From: Lachnospiraceae bacterium
GTDB taxonomy: Bacteria > Bacillota > Clostridia > Lachnospirales > Lachnospiraceae
Reading direction: 5' to 3'
Assembly (NCBI GenBank): GCA_017428265.1
Contig: JAFRRD010000031.1
Coordinates: 1-41,045 of the forward strand
Length of the DNA stretch: 41,045 nucleotides
A program made the translations under genes and the position numbers. The notes beneath the pieces were generated by a model. The model did not search any database and had not been told where the DNA came from. It saw nothing but the letters and a program-made list of their open reading frames with translations. Shown one piece after another: positions 15,354 through 22,680 of this stretch (positions are counted from its first letter, which is position 1; each line of letters starts with the position of its first letter).

Positions 15354-16670
15354 ATGGACATTCGTGCTATTCTGATCATCGTGTTCTTCCTGGCCATCGC
15401 GGCCCTGATGATCACAAGAAAACTGCCGACCTTCATCGCCCTGATCGTGATGGCCCTCGGCATTGCCCTGATCGCCGGCGTTCCGCTCGTTAAACCCGAA
15501 GGTGCGGAGACCGACCAGAGCCTGCTGACCTATATTCTGGCCGGCGGCGCTGCGCATATGGCTGGCGCCATGGCGGCGATCTTCTTCGGCGGCTGGTACG
15601 GCCGCATGGTCACCCAGACCGGCGTCTCCCGTGCTCTGATCACCAAGGCTGCCGAGCTCGGCGGTGACCGCCCGCTCATCATCTGCCTGGTGCTCTATGC
15701 CGTGCTGAGCTTCCTGTGGACCAACCTGTCGGGTCTTGGCTCCATCATCATGACCGGTTCCATCGCGATCCCGATCATGCTGTCCGTCGGCATCCCGACC
15801 GTTCTGGCCGCCTCCATTTTCCTGCTGGCTGTCACCACGGGCTTCAACTTCAACCTGTATCAGTGGAAATCCTTCGAGCAGCTGACCGGTGTTGAACGCG
15901 CCGATATGCAGCACTTTGCCACGATCCTGTTCTTCATCACCCTGGTCGTCTCTGTGGCGTTCATTATCATCCAGTTTAAGAAGAACGGCATTAAGTTCGC
16001 GTTCGCGGCCAAGGCCGAAGAGACCGATACCGCGGAAGACGAAGAAGAATTGATCAAGGGCTGGAGAGGCGTGCTCTGCATGATCTCCCCGTTAGTGCCG
16101 TTAGTGCTCGTCATGGCCTTCAAGATCGAGATTATCCCGGCCTTCCTGTGCGCCATCATCTGGCTCGCCATCTTCTCTCAGGGCGGCTTTGCCAAGAAGA
16201 TGAACGTCCTGTCCAAGACGGCTCACAAGGGCCTGCAGGACGTGGCCATGGTCATCTGGCTGTTAGTCGGCATCGGCATCCTGGTCCGTGCGGTCATGCA
16301 CCCGGACACCAAGGCTGTGCTGCAGCCCATGCTTCAGAACATCATGCCTACGAGCCGCATCCCGTTCATCCTGTTCTTTGCCCTGCTTGCACCGCTGTCT
16401 CTGTACCGCGGCCCGCTGAACCTGTTCGGCATGGGCTCCGGCATCTGCGCACTGCTGGTCAGTGCCGGCATCTACACGCCTCTTCAGGCTATGGGCGGCT
16501 TTGTGGCTGCCGAGCGTCTGCAGAGCGTCGGCTGCCCGACCAACTCCCAGAATGCCTGGACCTGCTCCTATGTCGGGCTGGACGTCAACGAAGTTACCAA
16601 GAAGCTGCTGCCCGCTCTGTGGCTGATGGCTGCTGCCGGTGCCGTAGTAGCCGGCTTCAGCTACCTGTAA
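15354..16670 (+). CDS. Ion-transporter-superfamily permease (GntP/citrate-transporter-like)
   Basis: A 438-residue membrane protein with about 11-12 hydrophobic segments and a charged cytoplasmic loop near residues 220-240 ('EETDTAEDEEELIKGW'). Features typical of IT-superfamily carriers (GntP, CitMHS, DctM types) are the repeated segment pairs, 'LPTFIALIVMALGIALIAG' at the start, 'GGWYGRMVTQTGVSRALI' and 'RGPLNLFGMGSGICALL' in the second half. Members move gluconate, citrate and other organic anions by cation symport. AAAGGAGG lies upstream of ATG 15354. It is the only transporter of the operon and so the likely entry route for the substrate, which would then be an acidic compound, such as a sugar acid or N-acyl amino sugar acid (inference). 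Confidence 0.75.
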   Translation: MDIRAILIIVFFLAIAALMITRKLPTFIALIVMALGIALIAGVPLVKPEGAETDQSLLTYILAGGAAHMAGAMAAIFFGGWYGRMVTQTGVSRALITKAAELGGDRPLIICLVLYAVLSFLWTNLSGLGSIIMTGSIAIPIMLSVGIPTVLAASIFLLAVTTGFNFNLYQWKSFEQLTGVERADMQHFATILFFITLVVSVAFIIIQFKKNGIKFAFAAKAEETDTAEDEEELIKGWRGVLCMISPLVPLVLVMAFKIEIIPAFLCAIIWLAIFSQGGFAKKMNVLSKTAHKGLQDVAMVIWLLVGIGILVRAVMHPDTKAVLQPMLQNIMPTSRIPFILFFALLAPLSLYRGPLNLFGMGSGICALLVSAGIYTPLQAMGGFVAAERLQSVGCPTNSQNAWTCSYVGLDVNEVTKKLLPALWLMAAAGAVVAGFSYL

Positions 16671-16684
16671 GCTTCCCGTCAGAC

Positions 16685-16710
16685 GGGGGCACGCCTCTTC
16701 GCGTGCCCCT
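16685..16710 (+). terminator. Weak hairpin after the permease gene
   Basis: GGGGGCACGC (16685-16694) pairs with GCGTGCCCCT (16701-16710) around CTCTTC. The following GCCTTCCTTCC is pyrimidine-rich but lacks a proper T run, so termination would be partial and could set downstream expression lower. Confidence 0.45.
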
Positions 16711-16740
16711 GCCTTCCTTCCGCCTGACGCGCCCCCTCGT

Positions 16741-16819
16741 TGAGCGGCTGCCTGAGCCGAAAGCTCAAATCATCAATCGTGAGATGCCGGCCTTCCTCTC
16801 CAGAGGGCTGGTTTCTCAC
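16741..16819 (+). promoter_or_regulatory. Structured leader with two stem-loops inside the operon
   Basis: First stem: TGAGC/GCTCA with inner GGCT/AGCC (16741-16767). Second stem: GTGAGA (16779-16784) pairs with TCTCAC (16814-16819), and GCCGGCC with GGCTGGT inside it, capped by CTCT/AGAG. They lie in the 171-base gap before the TIM-barrel gene, the longest gap in the operon. No riboswitch class is recognised. Confidence 0.4.
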
Positions 16820-16841
16820 CTTATCTGAAAGCGGTGAAATC

Positions 16842-17534
16842 ATGAAGTTTGAGAAAATACTGAAGGAAAATCCTTTTACCCTGGTCGTTTCTCTGCCCAA
16901 CAACAAGCTTGACCTTGCCAGAGCCGCGCTGGATGCCGGCGCCGATGCCGTCAAGGTCCATATCAATGTCCTGCATGCGGCGAGCGGCAACCTTTTCGGC
17001 GATTTTGAACACAACCGCTCCTTTCTGACCGATCTGGTGAAACTTGCCGGAGACCGCCCCGTCGGCGTGGTGACCGGTGGCGCCGACGAGCACCTTACCG
17101 AGACCGAGCTGCCCGAATTTGAAGGCATCGGCATCGATTTCTTCTCCTGCTACAGCGAGCATCTGCCTGTCTTCATGCTGAAATCGCAGAAGCTGACGAA
17201 GATGGTCGCGATCCATGATACTTACGATGAGATCCTTGACGCCGTCGCAGATTCCGAGATCGACGTTGTCGAAGCAAGTATCATGAAGACCACTGAATAC
17301 GGAAAACCCTTACGTTATTTTGATGTATTGCAATATCGGAAGATCTGCCAGGCGGTGAAGCAGCCTGTGCTGGTCCCTACCCAGAAGGGCATTCGTCCCG
17401 AGGAAGTTTTCGCTCTTAAGGCTGCAGGCTGCAGAGCCGTCATGATCGGCGCCAATGTGATGCGCGATCAGAGCGCCGAGGCCTGCTACGAAGCCACGCT
17501 CGCGTTCCGCAGGGCAGTGGATGCACTGAAATAA
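16842..17534 (+). CDS. TIM-barrel protein with phosphate-binding motif, function unassigned
   Basis: A 230-residue soluble protein with the repeated strand-helix pattern of a beta/alpha barrel: 'FTLVVSLPNN', 'AGADAVKVHI', 'RPVGVVTGGAD', 'GIDFFSCYSEHLP', 'KMVAIHDTYDE', 'IDVVEASIMK', 'QPVLVPTQKGI' and 'GCRAVMIGANVM'. The last two resemble the phosphate-gripping loops of HisA/TrpC/NanE-type barrels. It may be an epimerase or aldolase acting on a sugar phosphate; ManNAc-6-phosphate epimerase (NanE) is the most tempting idea but its hallmark residues are not clearly present. The ATG at 16842 is preferred over an in-frame upstream ATG at 16740, since the extra 34 residues are not barrel-like and span the leader hairpins. 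The ribosome-binding site is weak (AAAGCGGTGA). It is 13 bases before the flavoprotein gene. Confidence 0.6.
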   Translation: MKFEKILKENPFTLVVSLPNNKLDLARAALDAGADAVKVHINVLHAASGNLFGDFEHNRSFLTDLVKLAGDRPVGVVTGGADEHLTETELPEFEGIGIDFFSCYSEHLPVFMLKSQKLTKMVAIHDTYDEILDAVADSEIDVVEASIMKTTEYGKPLRYFDVLQYRKICQAVKQPVLVPTQKGIRPEEVFALKAAGCRAVMIGANVMRDQSAEACYEATLAFRRAVDALK

Positions 17535-17547
17535 AGGGACTGTAAAA

Positions 17548-18897
17548 ATGAAGGAATACAATTTTGACATTGCCGTGATCGGCGGCGGCCCTTCGGGCGT
17601 CTGCGCTGCGGTCTCCGCAGCCAGAAGCGGGGCGAAAGTCCTGATCGTGGAGCAGTACGGCGTTCTCGGCGGCATGTCCACTATGGGGCAGGTCGCCCCC
17701 TGGATGACCTTCCATGACATGCAGGGCGTCCAGGTAGTGAGGGGCCTCGGACAGGAGATCGTAGACCGCCTGACCGCGCGCGGCATGTGCCGCGGCCATG
17801 TGCGCGATACGATGGGAGAGACCTACAGCGTCACGCCCTTTGACAACGAGGGCCTGAAGCTGGTCCTTGCGGAAATGTGCCGGGAGGAAGGGATCACGCT
17901 CCTTTTCCATACCTTCGTATTCGGGGCGGAGACCGAAGACCGGAGAATAAAATATCTTCGCGCCGCCAACAAGAACGGCGAGGTCCGGATCCGTGCGAAG
18001 GTCTATATTGACGGCTCCGGCGACGGAGACATTTTTGCCATGACCGGCTGCTCGTATGAAAAAGGCCGTGAGGGCGACCATCTGATGATGCCCTGCACCA
18101 CGAACTTCTCCATGTACAACGTGGATTTTGTGAAGATCCGCGACTTCATGCTGGCGCATCCCGAGGATTTCCACGACAAGACCGATATGACCGCCATGCG
18201 CGAGACAGGCGCCCTGCCCGACTGCGTTTCCGGCTTTTTTGAAGAGTGGAAGCGCGGCCAGGAGGAACTGGACATGCATATCCTGCGGGAACGCATTCTG
18301 TTCTTCCGCGGCGTCCGCGACGATATCGCGACCGTCAATACGACCCGCCTGACCGAGGTGGACTGTACGGATGCCGATTCCATGAGCAATGCCGAAGTCG
18401 AGCTGAGAAAGCAGGTCTGCCAGGTGGCGGAGCTGCTGAAAAAGTATGTGCCCGGCTTTGAAAAGGCCGAGATCCTTGGCATCGCGCCAATTGTGGGTAT
18501 CCGCGAAGGCCGCCGCCTTGCAGGCGAATACGTCCTGACCGGCGACGATCTCAGAGCGGCGAAGCGCTTTGACGACGAGATCGCCGTTTACGGATATCCC
18601 ATCGACCAGCACCATCCGGACGGGGCCGGGTTTACCCAGTCCACCATTCCTGCCTACGGCATCCCCTACCGCACGCTTGTGCCGAAGGAGATCGACAACC
18701 TGCTCGTTACCGGACGCTGCATTTCCTGCGACCGCGAAGCCCAGAGCTCACTCCGCACGACGCCTGGCGTGATGGCGATCGGCGAGGCCGCCGGTGCTGC
18801 GGCAGCCGAGGCGGCAGAGAAGAATATCCCGGTACGGAACGTGGACATTCCGGTACTGCAGGCTCTCTTAAGAAGCCGCGGCGCTTATCTGGACTGA
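17548..18897 (+). CDS. FAD-dependent oxidoreductase
   Basis: A 449-residue flavoprotein of the 'FAD_oxidored' type. The N-terminal dinucleotide fold is 'DIAVIGGGPSGVCAAVSAARSG' style with GxGxxG at residues 12-17, then 'VLIVEQYGVLGGMSTMG', a family hallmark. A middle strand 'YIDGSGDGDIFAMTGCSYEKG' and a C-terminal 'LLVTGRCISCDREAQSSLRTTPGVMAIGEAAGAAAA' bind the FAD. No iron-sulfur cysteine cluster or membrane segment is visible. Such proteins oxidise or dehydrogenate diverse small substrates, often beside Gfo/Idh genes in sugar clusters. It is followed 31 bases later by the vestige of what looks like a second flavoprotein. Confidence 0.82.
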   Translation: MKEYNFDIAVIGGGPSGVCAAVSAARSGAKVLIVEQYGVLGGMSTMGQVAPWMTFHDMQGVQVVRGLGQEIVDRLTARGMCRGHVRDTMGETYSVTPFDNEGLKLVLAEMCREEGITLLFHTFVFGAETEDRRIKYLRAANKNGEVRIRAKVYIDGSGDGDIFAMTGCSYEKGREGDHLMMPCTTNFSMYNVDFVKIRDFMLAHPEDFHDKTDMTAMRETGALPDCVSGFFEEWKRGQEELDMHILRERILFFRGVRDDIATVNTTRLTEVDCTDADSMSNAEVELRKQVCQVAELLKKYVPGFEKAEILGIAPIVGIREGRRLAGEYVLTGDDLRAAKRFDDEIAVYGYPIDQHHPDGAGFTQSTIPAYGIPYRTLVPKEIDNLLVTGRCISCDREAQSSLRTTPGVMAIGEAAGAAAAEAAEKNIPVRNVDIPVLQALLRSRGAYLD

Positions 18898-18928
18898 AGC
18901 GTCCGAAGAGACAGATAAGGAGCGAAGG

Positions 18929-19008
18929 ATGTACCGGATCGCCATCATAGGCGCAGGCGCTGCCGCGCCTCTGCCGAAAGCGGCGCGGTGACCGTCCCGG
19001 AGCAATAA
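18929..19008 (+). pseudogene. Vestigial start of a second nucleotide-binding flavoprotein
   Basis: After a good GGAGCGAAGG ribosome-binding site, ATG 18929 begins 'MYRIAIIGAGAAA', a classic dinucleotide-binding start, but then runs into a stop after 20 codons. In another frame the DNA continues as 'RASAESGAVTVPEQ' and ends in TAA at 19006-19008, which fits the second strand of the same fold. So the piece looks like the first 25 residues of a Rossmann flavoprotein with a frameshift and then a deletion of everything downstream. Confidence 0.55.
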
Positions 19009-19049
19009 AATATTTTCAGAGATCCAAAGGATCATCGGAAGGAGATATT

Positions 19050-20045
19050 ATGTCGATCAAAGTTGCCGTTATCGGCATGGGGCAGATGGGCACCCATCAT
19101 GCCAACAATTACCTGAAGATCCCGCAGGTCGAGCTCTACGCCTGCTGCGAATGGAACGACAAACGCCGCGCCGAGGTCGCGGAGGAGTACGGCTGCAAGG
19201 TCTTCAAGGACTATAAGGAATGTCTGGCCGATCCCGAGATCGACGCCGTCAGCATCGTGCTTCCGGACAATATGCACCGTGAAGCCGTGGAGTATGCTGT
19301 GAAATACGGCAAGCACATCCTGCTGGAGAAGCCGCTCGCCAAGGAACTGGAAGACGGAAAAGCACTGTACGAGCTGACGAAGGACTATGACAGGGTCTTT
19401 ACCGTCGGTTTCCTGCTCCGCTACGATTACCGGTTCGCTGCGATCAAAGAGGCGCTGGACAAGGGGGAGCTTGGCGACATCATCCACATTTACGCACGCC
19501 GCAACAGCCCGATCGTCGGGCCGCGCCGCTATATCGGAGCTTCCGACCTGTCCATGCACGTCATGATCCACGACATCGACTACATCAACTGGTTTATGAA
19601 CTGCAGACCGGTCAGCGTATTCGCTAAAGGCCGGAGCGTCCTGCTGGCCGAGCACGGCATGAAGGACGTGATCTATGCGATCGTGACCTACGAAAACGGT
19701 GCCATCGCGAACCTTGAGGCCTGCTGGGTGCTGCCGGAGAATTCGCCGACCATCATCGATGACCGCTGCGAGATCGTTACCACGAACGGCGTGGCGTATG
19801 TAGAGCCCTGCGACAAGGGCATCAAATTCGTGACGCCGCAGAAGATCCTCTACCCCGACAGCCGCCACTGGAACTATGTGAACGGCCTGCCGCAGGGCGA
19901 CCTTTCCGAGGAGATCATGGGCTTTATAAACTGTGTGGTCTCCGGAAGGAAACCGGTGGTCAACGTAGAGGAAGCCTACCTGGCGCTGCAGGTGGTCGAT
20001 GCCATCGAGCGCTCCATGAAGGAAGGCCGGGAAGTTACGCTGTGA
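19050..20045 (+). CDS. Gfo/Idh/MocA family oxidoreductase
   Basis: A 331-residue NAD(P)-dependent dehydrogenase. The N-terminal Rossmann fold is 'KVAVIGMGQMGTHHANNY', the 'LLEKPLAKELEDGKAL' motif contains the conserved EKP lysine, and the C-terminal domain has 'HDIDYINWFMNCRPVSVFAKG' with the family His-Asp pair. Members oxidise or epimerise hydroxyl groups of inositols, sugars, amino sugars and N-acyl sugar derivatives. AAGGAG precedes ATG 19050. It sits between the flavoprotein remnant and the AGE epimerase, inside the same operon. Length is normal. A paralogous but frameshifted gene lies at 24037-25043 on the other strand. The substrate is not predictable from sequence. Confidence 0.88.
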   Translation: MSIKVAVIGMGQMGTHHANNYLKIPQVELYACCEWNDKRRAEVAEEYGCKVFKDYKECLADPEIDAVSIVLPDNMHREAVEYAVKYGKHILLEKPLAKELEDGKALYELTKDYDRVFTVGFLLRYDYRFAAIKEALDKGELGDIIHIYARRNSPIVGPRRYIGASDLSMHVMIHDIDYINWFMNCRPVSVFAKGRSVLLAEHGMKDVIYAIVTYENGAIANLEACWVLPENSPTIIDDRCEIVTTNGVAYVEPCDKGIKFVTPQKILYPDSRHWNYVNGLPQGDLSEEIMGFINCVVSGRKPVVNVEEAYLALQVVDAIERSMKEGREVTL

Positions 20046-20127
20046 CTGCATTCCGGCTGCGGGACGGAGAGCGCGTGCGGCGCCTGTCTGCAGCCGCATA
20101 TCATCAGAAAAAAAGGAGGCCTCTCTC

Positions 20128-21330
20128 ATGGACCGAGAAAAAATTAGGGAAAGCCGCAGATGGGTCCGGGAGGAACTGGACCGCTGCGTGGGTTTCTGGC
20201 TGAAAAACGGAATGGATCCGGTAAACGGCGGGGTCTATACCTGTCTGGACCGGGAGGGCCGCGTGTTTTCGACCGATAAAAGCGTCTGGATGCAGGGGCG
20301 ATGCGCCTGGATCTTCGCCTGGCTGTGCCGTTGCTACGGCGTCAGGGAGGAATGGCTCGCGGCGTCGAAGAGCTGCCTGGACTTCATGGAGGCACACTGC
20401 CTGAATCACGGGGCGGGGGACCGCATGTATTTCACCGTGACGGCAGACGGAAAGCCGCTGCGCCAGCGCCGCTACTATTTCTCGGAATCCTTCTACGCAA
20501 TGGCGAATGCGGAGTATTACGGCGTGACCGGCGACAAAGACTGCCTGGAACGTGCCCGCCGCGCCTATGACCTGTACTGGGATCTGGCGCACGGCATGAA
20601 GGATCCGACCGGGCTCGGTCCGAAGACGATCCCGGAAACCAGGACCAGCCGGGTGTTCGGGATCCCGATGATCTGCCTGAACATGACGGGCGTTCTGCTG
20701 CGTACCGACCCGGAGCGCCGCACACTGTACGAGGAGCGGGCGGCAGCCTGCGTGGACGAGATCTTCCGCTACCATGTGAAGGATGATCTCGGCTGCATTC
20801 TGGAAAACGTCGGCCCTGACGGCGAGGCGCGTCTGGATATCACCGAGGGCCGTATCGTCAATCCCGGCCACGATATCGAGGGCGTCTGGTTCCTGCTTGA
20901 GCAGGCTGGGCGGATCGGGAACAAAGACCTGGTCCGGAAGGCGGAGACCGTCTTTACCCGGGCGATCGAAGCCGGCTGGGACCGCGAATACGGCGGGCTG
21001 CTGTATTTCATCGATGCGAAAGGCTGTCCCCCTGAAGCCTACGAGCACGACATGAAGCTCTGGTGGCCGCATAACGAGATACTGATCTCCTCGCTGATGC
21101 TGTACCGCGATACCGGAAAGGAAGAGTACCTCGGCTGGTTTTACCGGACGCTGGATTACTGCCGTGAATATTTCTCGGATCCGGAATTCGGAGAATGGTT
21201 CGGTTATCTCAGAAGAGACGGCCGGCCGACCGAGCCGCCCTGCAAGGGCTCGACCTTCAAGGGACCCTTCCATCTGCCGCGTATGCTCAGCATGGTGGAT
21301 CTGATGATGGGCGAACTGCTCGGAGAATAA
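20128..21330 (+). CDS. AGE family epimerase/isomerase (N-acylglucosamine 2-epimerase-like)
   Basis: A 400-residue (alpha/alpha)6-barrel protein of the AGE family, which interconverts N-acetylglucosamine and N-acetylmannosamine or related mannose/glucose pairs. Typical stretches are 'FWLKNGMDPVNGGVYTCLDREG', 'KSVWMQGRCAWIFAWL', 'YYFSESFYAMANAEYY', 'NPGHDIEGVWFLLE' with the conserved His and Glu, 'GGLLYFIDAKG' and 'KLWWPHNEILISSLMLY'. AAAAAGGAGG lies 9-18 bases before ATG 20128. Length is normal (about 390-400). Next to NagA it suggests conversion of an N-acetylmannosamine-type intermediate to an N-acetylglucosamine-type one that can be phosphorylated and deacetylated (inference). Confidence 0.88.
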   Translation: MDREKIRESRRWVREELDRCVGFWLKNGMDPVNGGVYTCLDREGRVFSTDKSVWMQGRCAWIFAWLCRCYGVREEWLAASKSCLDFMEAHCLNHGAGDRMYFTVTADGKPLRQRRYYFSESFYAMANAEYYGVTGDKDCLERARRAYDLYWDLAHGMKDPTGLGPKTIPETRTSRVFGIPMICLNMTGVLLRTDPERRTLYEERAAACVDEIFRYHVKDDLGCILENVGPDGEARLDITEGRIVNPGHDIEGVWFLLEQAGRIGNKDLVRKAETVFTRAIEAGWDREYGGLLYFIDAKGCPPEAYEHDMKLWWPHNEILISSLMLYRDTGKEEYLGWFYRTLDYCREYFSDPEFGEWFGYLRRDGRPTEPPCKGSTFKGPFHLPRMLSMVDLMMGELLGE

Positions 21331-21381
21331 GCGGAAAGCGCGTCCCGGCCGGGACATGCTCCGCATATTGAGGTAAATGTG

Positions 21382-22509
21382 ATGCTGTTTGGAAATGCAA
21401 GGATATTTGCGGGCGGCAGACGTTTCATCCGCGGCGGCTTCCGGGTCGAAAACGGTCGTTTTCTTTCCGTCGGCACGGAGGAAGGAGAGTCGCCGGAGGC
21501 GCGTGACCTGCAGGGCATGACGGTCATTCCGGGCCTTGTGGACATCCACACCCACGGCAATTCCGGGGAGGATTTTTCCGAGTGCAGCGAAGAGGGGCTG
21601 CGCAAAATGGCGGCGTTTCTTCTCCGGAGGGGGATCACCTCCTTCATGCCGGCATCGATGACGCTGCCGGAGGAGGTCCTGACAAAAGCTTACCGCACGG
21701 CGAAGACCGTACATGACGCTCCGCAGGAGGGGGAAGCCCGTCTCGTCGGCATCAATATGGAGGGTCCCTTCTTCTCAGAAAAAAAGAAAGGCGCGCAGAA
21801 CGCGGCCTATCTGAAGAAGCCGGATATTGATCTGTTCCTGCGCCTGAACGAAGCTTCCGGCGGACTCATCCGAATTGCCGATCTCGCACCGGAGCTGCCC
21901 GGGGCCGCCGAATACACCGCTGCTGTTTCGAAATGTTGCACTGTCTCCGCGGCGCATACCGATGCGGATTACGAGCAGGCAAAGGCAGTCTTTGAAGCCG
22001 GAGCGACCCATCTGACGCACCTCTTCAACGCGATGCCGCCGCTTCTCCACCGGGCGCCTGGTGTCATCGGCGCGGCGGCGGAAAGGGAAAGCGTCTTTGC
22101 GGAGCTGATCTGCGACGGGATGCATGTGCATCCGAGCGCGGTACGGGCGGCATTCCGTCTCTTTCCCGGCCGAATCTGCCTGATCTCCGACGCCCTGCGC
22201 TGCACGGGCATGCCGGACGGAAAATATATGTTCGGCGGACAGGAAATCTTCCTGAAGGACAGGATCGCCCGTCTTGCAGACGGCACCATTGCAGGCTCGG
22301 CCGCGGACCTATTCCAGTGCCTGCGGAATGCAGTCTCCTTCGGAATTCCGGAGGAGGAAGCCGTCCGGGCTGCGACGGTTAATCCGGCAGGGCAGGCGGG
22401 ATGTGTCGATATCGGCCGGATCGCCGCCGGACAGCGGGCTGATTTTCTGATCTGCGGGCCGGAGTGGGAGCTGCTTGAGGTCTGGAAAGACGGAAAGCGC
22501 ATGGTGTAA
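21382..22509 (+). CDS. nagA: N-acetylglucosamine-6-phosphate deacetylase
   Basis: A 375-residue amidohydrolase that removes acetate from N-acetylglucosamine-6-phosphate to give glucosamine-6-phosphate. Metal ligands are the pair H56 and H58 in 'DIHTHGN', the Glu of 'NMEGPFFSEKKKGAQN', the His of 'SAAHTDAD' and the His pair of 'GATHLTHLFNAMPP'; the catalytic Asp is in 'LISDALRCTGMP'. All are as in known NagA. I chose ATG 21382 because GAGG lies 8 bases upstream; a GTG at 21379 would add only one residue. It is the last gene of the operon and its 3' end forms the 5' arm of the terminator. The glucosamine-6-phosphate deaminase NagB is not in the window. Confidence 0.92.
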   Translation: MLFGNARIFAGGRRFIRGGFRVENGRFLSVGTEEGESPEARDLQGMTVIPGLVDIHTHGNSGEDFSECSEEGLRKMAAFLLRRGITSFMPASMTLPEEVLTKAYRTAKTVHDAPQEGEARLVGINMEGPFFSEKKKGAQNAAYLKKPDIDLFLRLNEASGGLIRIADLAPELPGAAEYTAAVSKCCTVSAAHTDADYEQAKAVFEAGATHLTHLFNAMPPLLHRAPGVIGAAAERESVFAELICDGMHVHPSAVRAAFRLFPGRICLISDALRCTGMPDGKYMFGGQEIFLKDRIARLADGTIAGSAADLFQCLRNAVSFGIPEEEAVRAATVNPAGQAGCVDIGRIAAGQRADFLICGPEWELLEVWKDGKRMV

Positions 22510-22530
22510 GACCGTGCGCTTTCTTTTTTT
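22493..22530 (+). terminator. Rho-independent terminator of the hyuA-nagA operon
   Basis: GAAAGCGCATGGT (22493-22505) pairs with ACCGTGCGCTTTC (22511-22523) around GTAAG, with one mismatch, then seven Ts. The 5' arm lies inside the nagA coding end. Confidence 0.88.
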
Positions 22531-22531
22531 C

Positions 22532-22539
22532 TATTTAGT
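22532..22539 (+). repeat. Left copy of the 8-bp target duplication
   Basis: TATTTAGT abuts the left end of the insertion sequence and recurs at 23974-23981 abutting the right end. Confidence 0.9.
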
Positions 22540-22564
22540 GGTTCTAAGTCAATAGTTGGGGTGG
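22540..22564 (+). repeat. Left terminal inverted repeat of the ISL3 element
   Basis: Begins GGTTCTAAG and ends GTTGGGGTGG. Matches the complement of 23949-23973 at 19 of 25 positions. Confidence 0.85.
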
Positions 22565-22680
22565 GACTTTCCAAAAGTCCCGCTCCTTCTTGTGTTATAA
22601 GCGGTTTGAATAACGCAGCATCGAATGGAAAGATTCGAAGCATGGAAAACAAACCTTCAAGCGCCAAGATTGTTACAGGG

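Noticed and set aside
16740-16841. 34-codon N-terminal extension of the TIM-barrel protein
   Set aside because: It would translate the two leader stem-loops into non-barrel sequence; ATG 16842 begins a proper barrel strand.
20104-21714. 536-codon minus-strand frame opposite the AGE epimerase and nagA
   Set aside because: Spans two genes and the gap between them with no family features.
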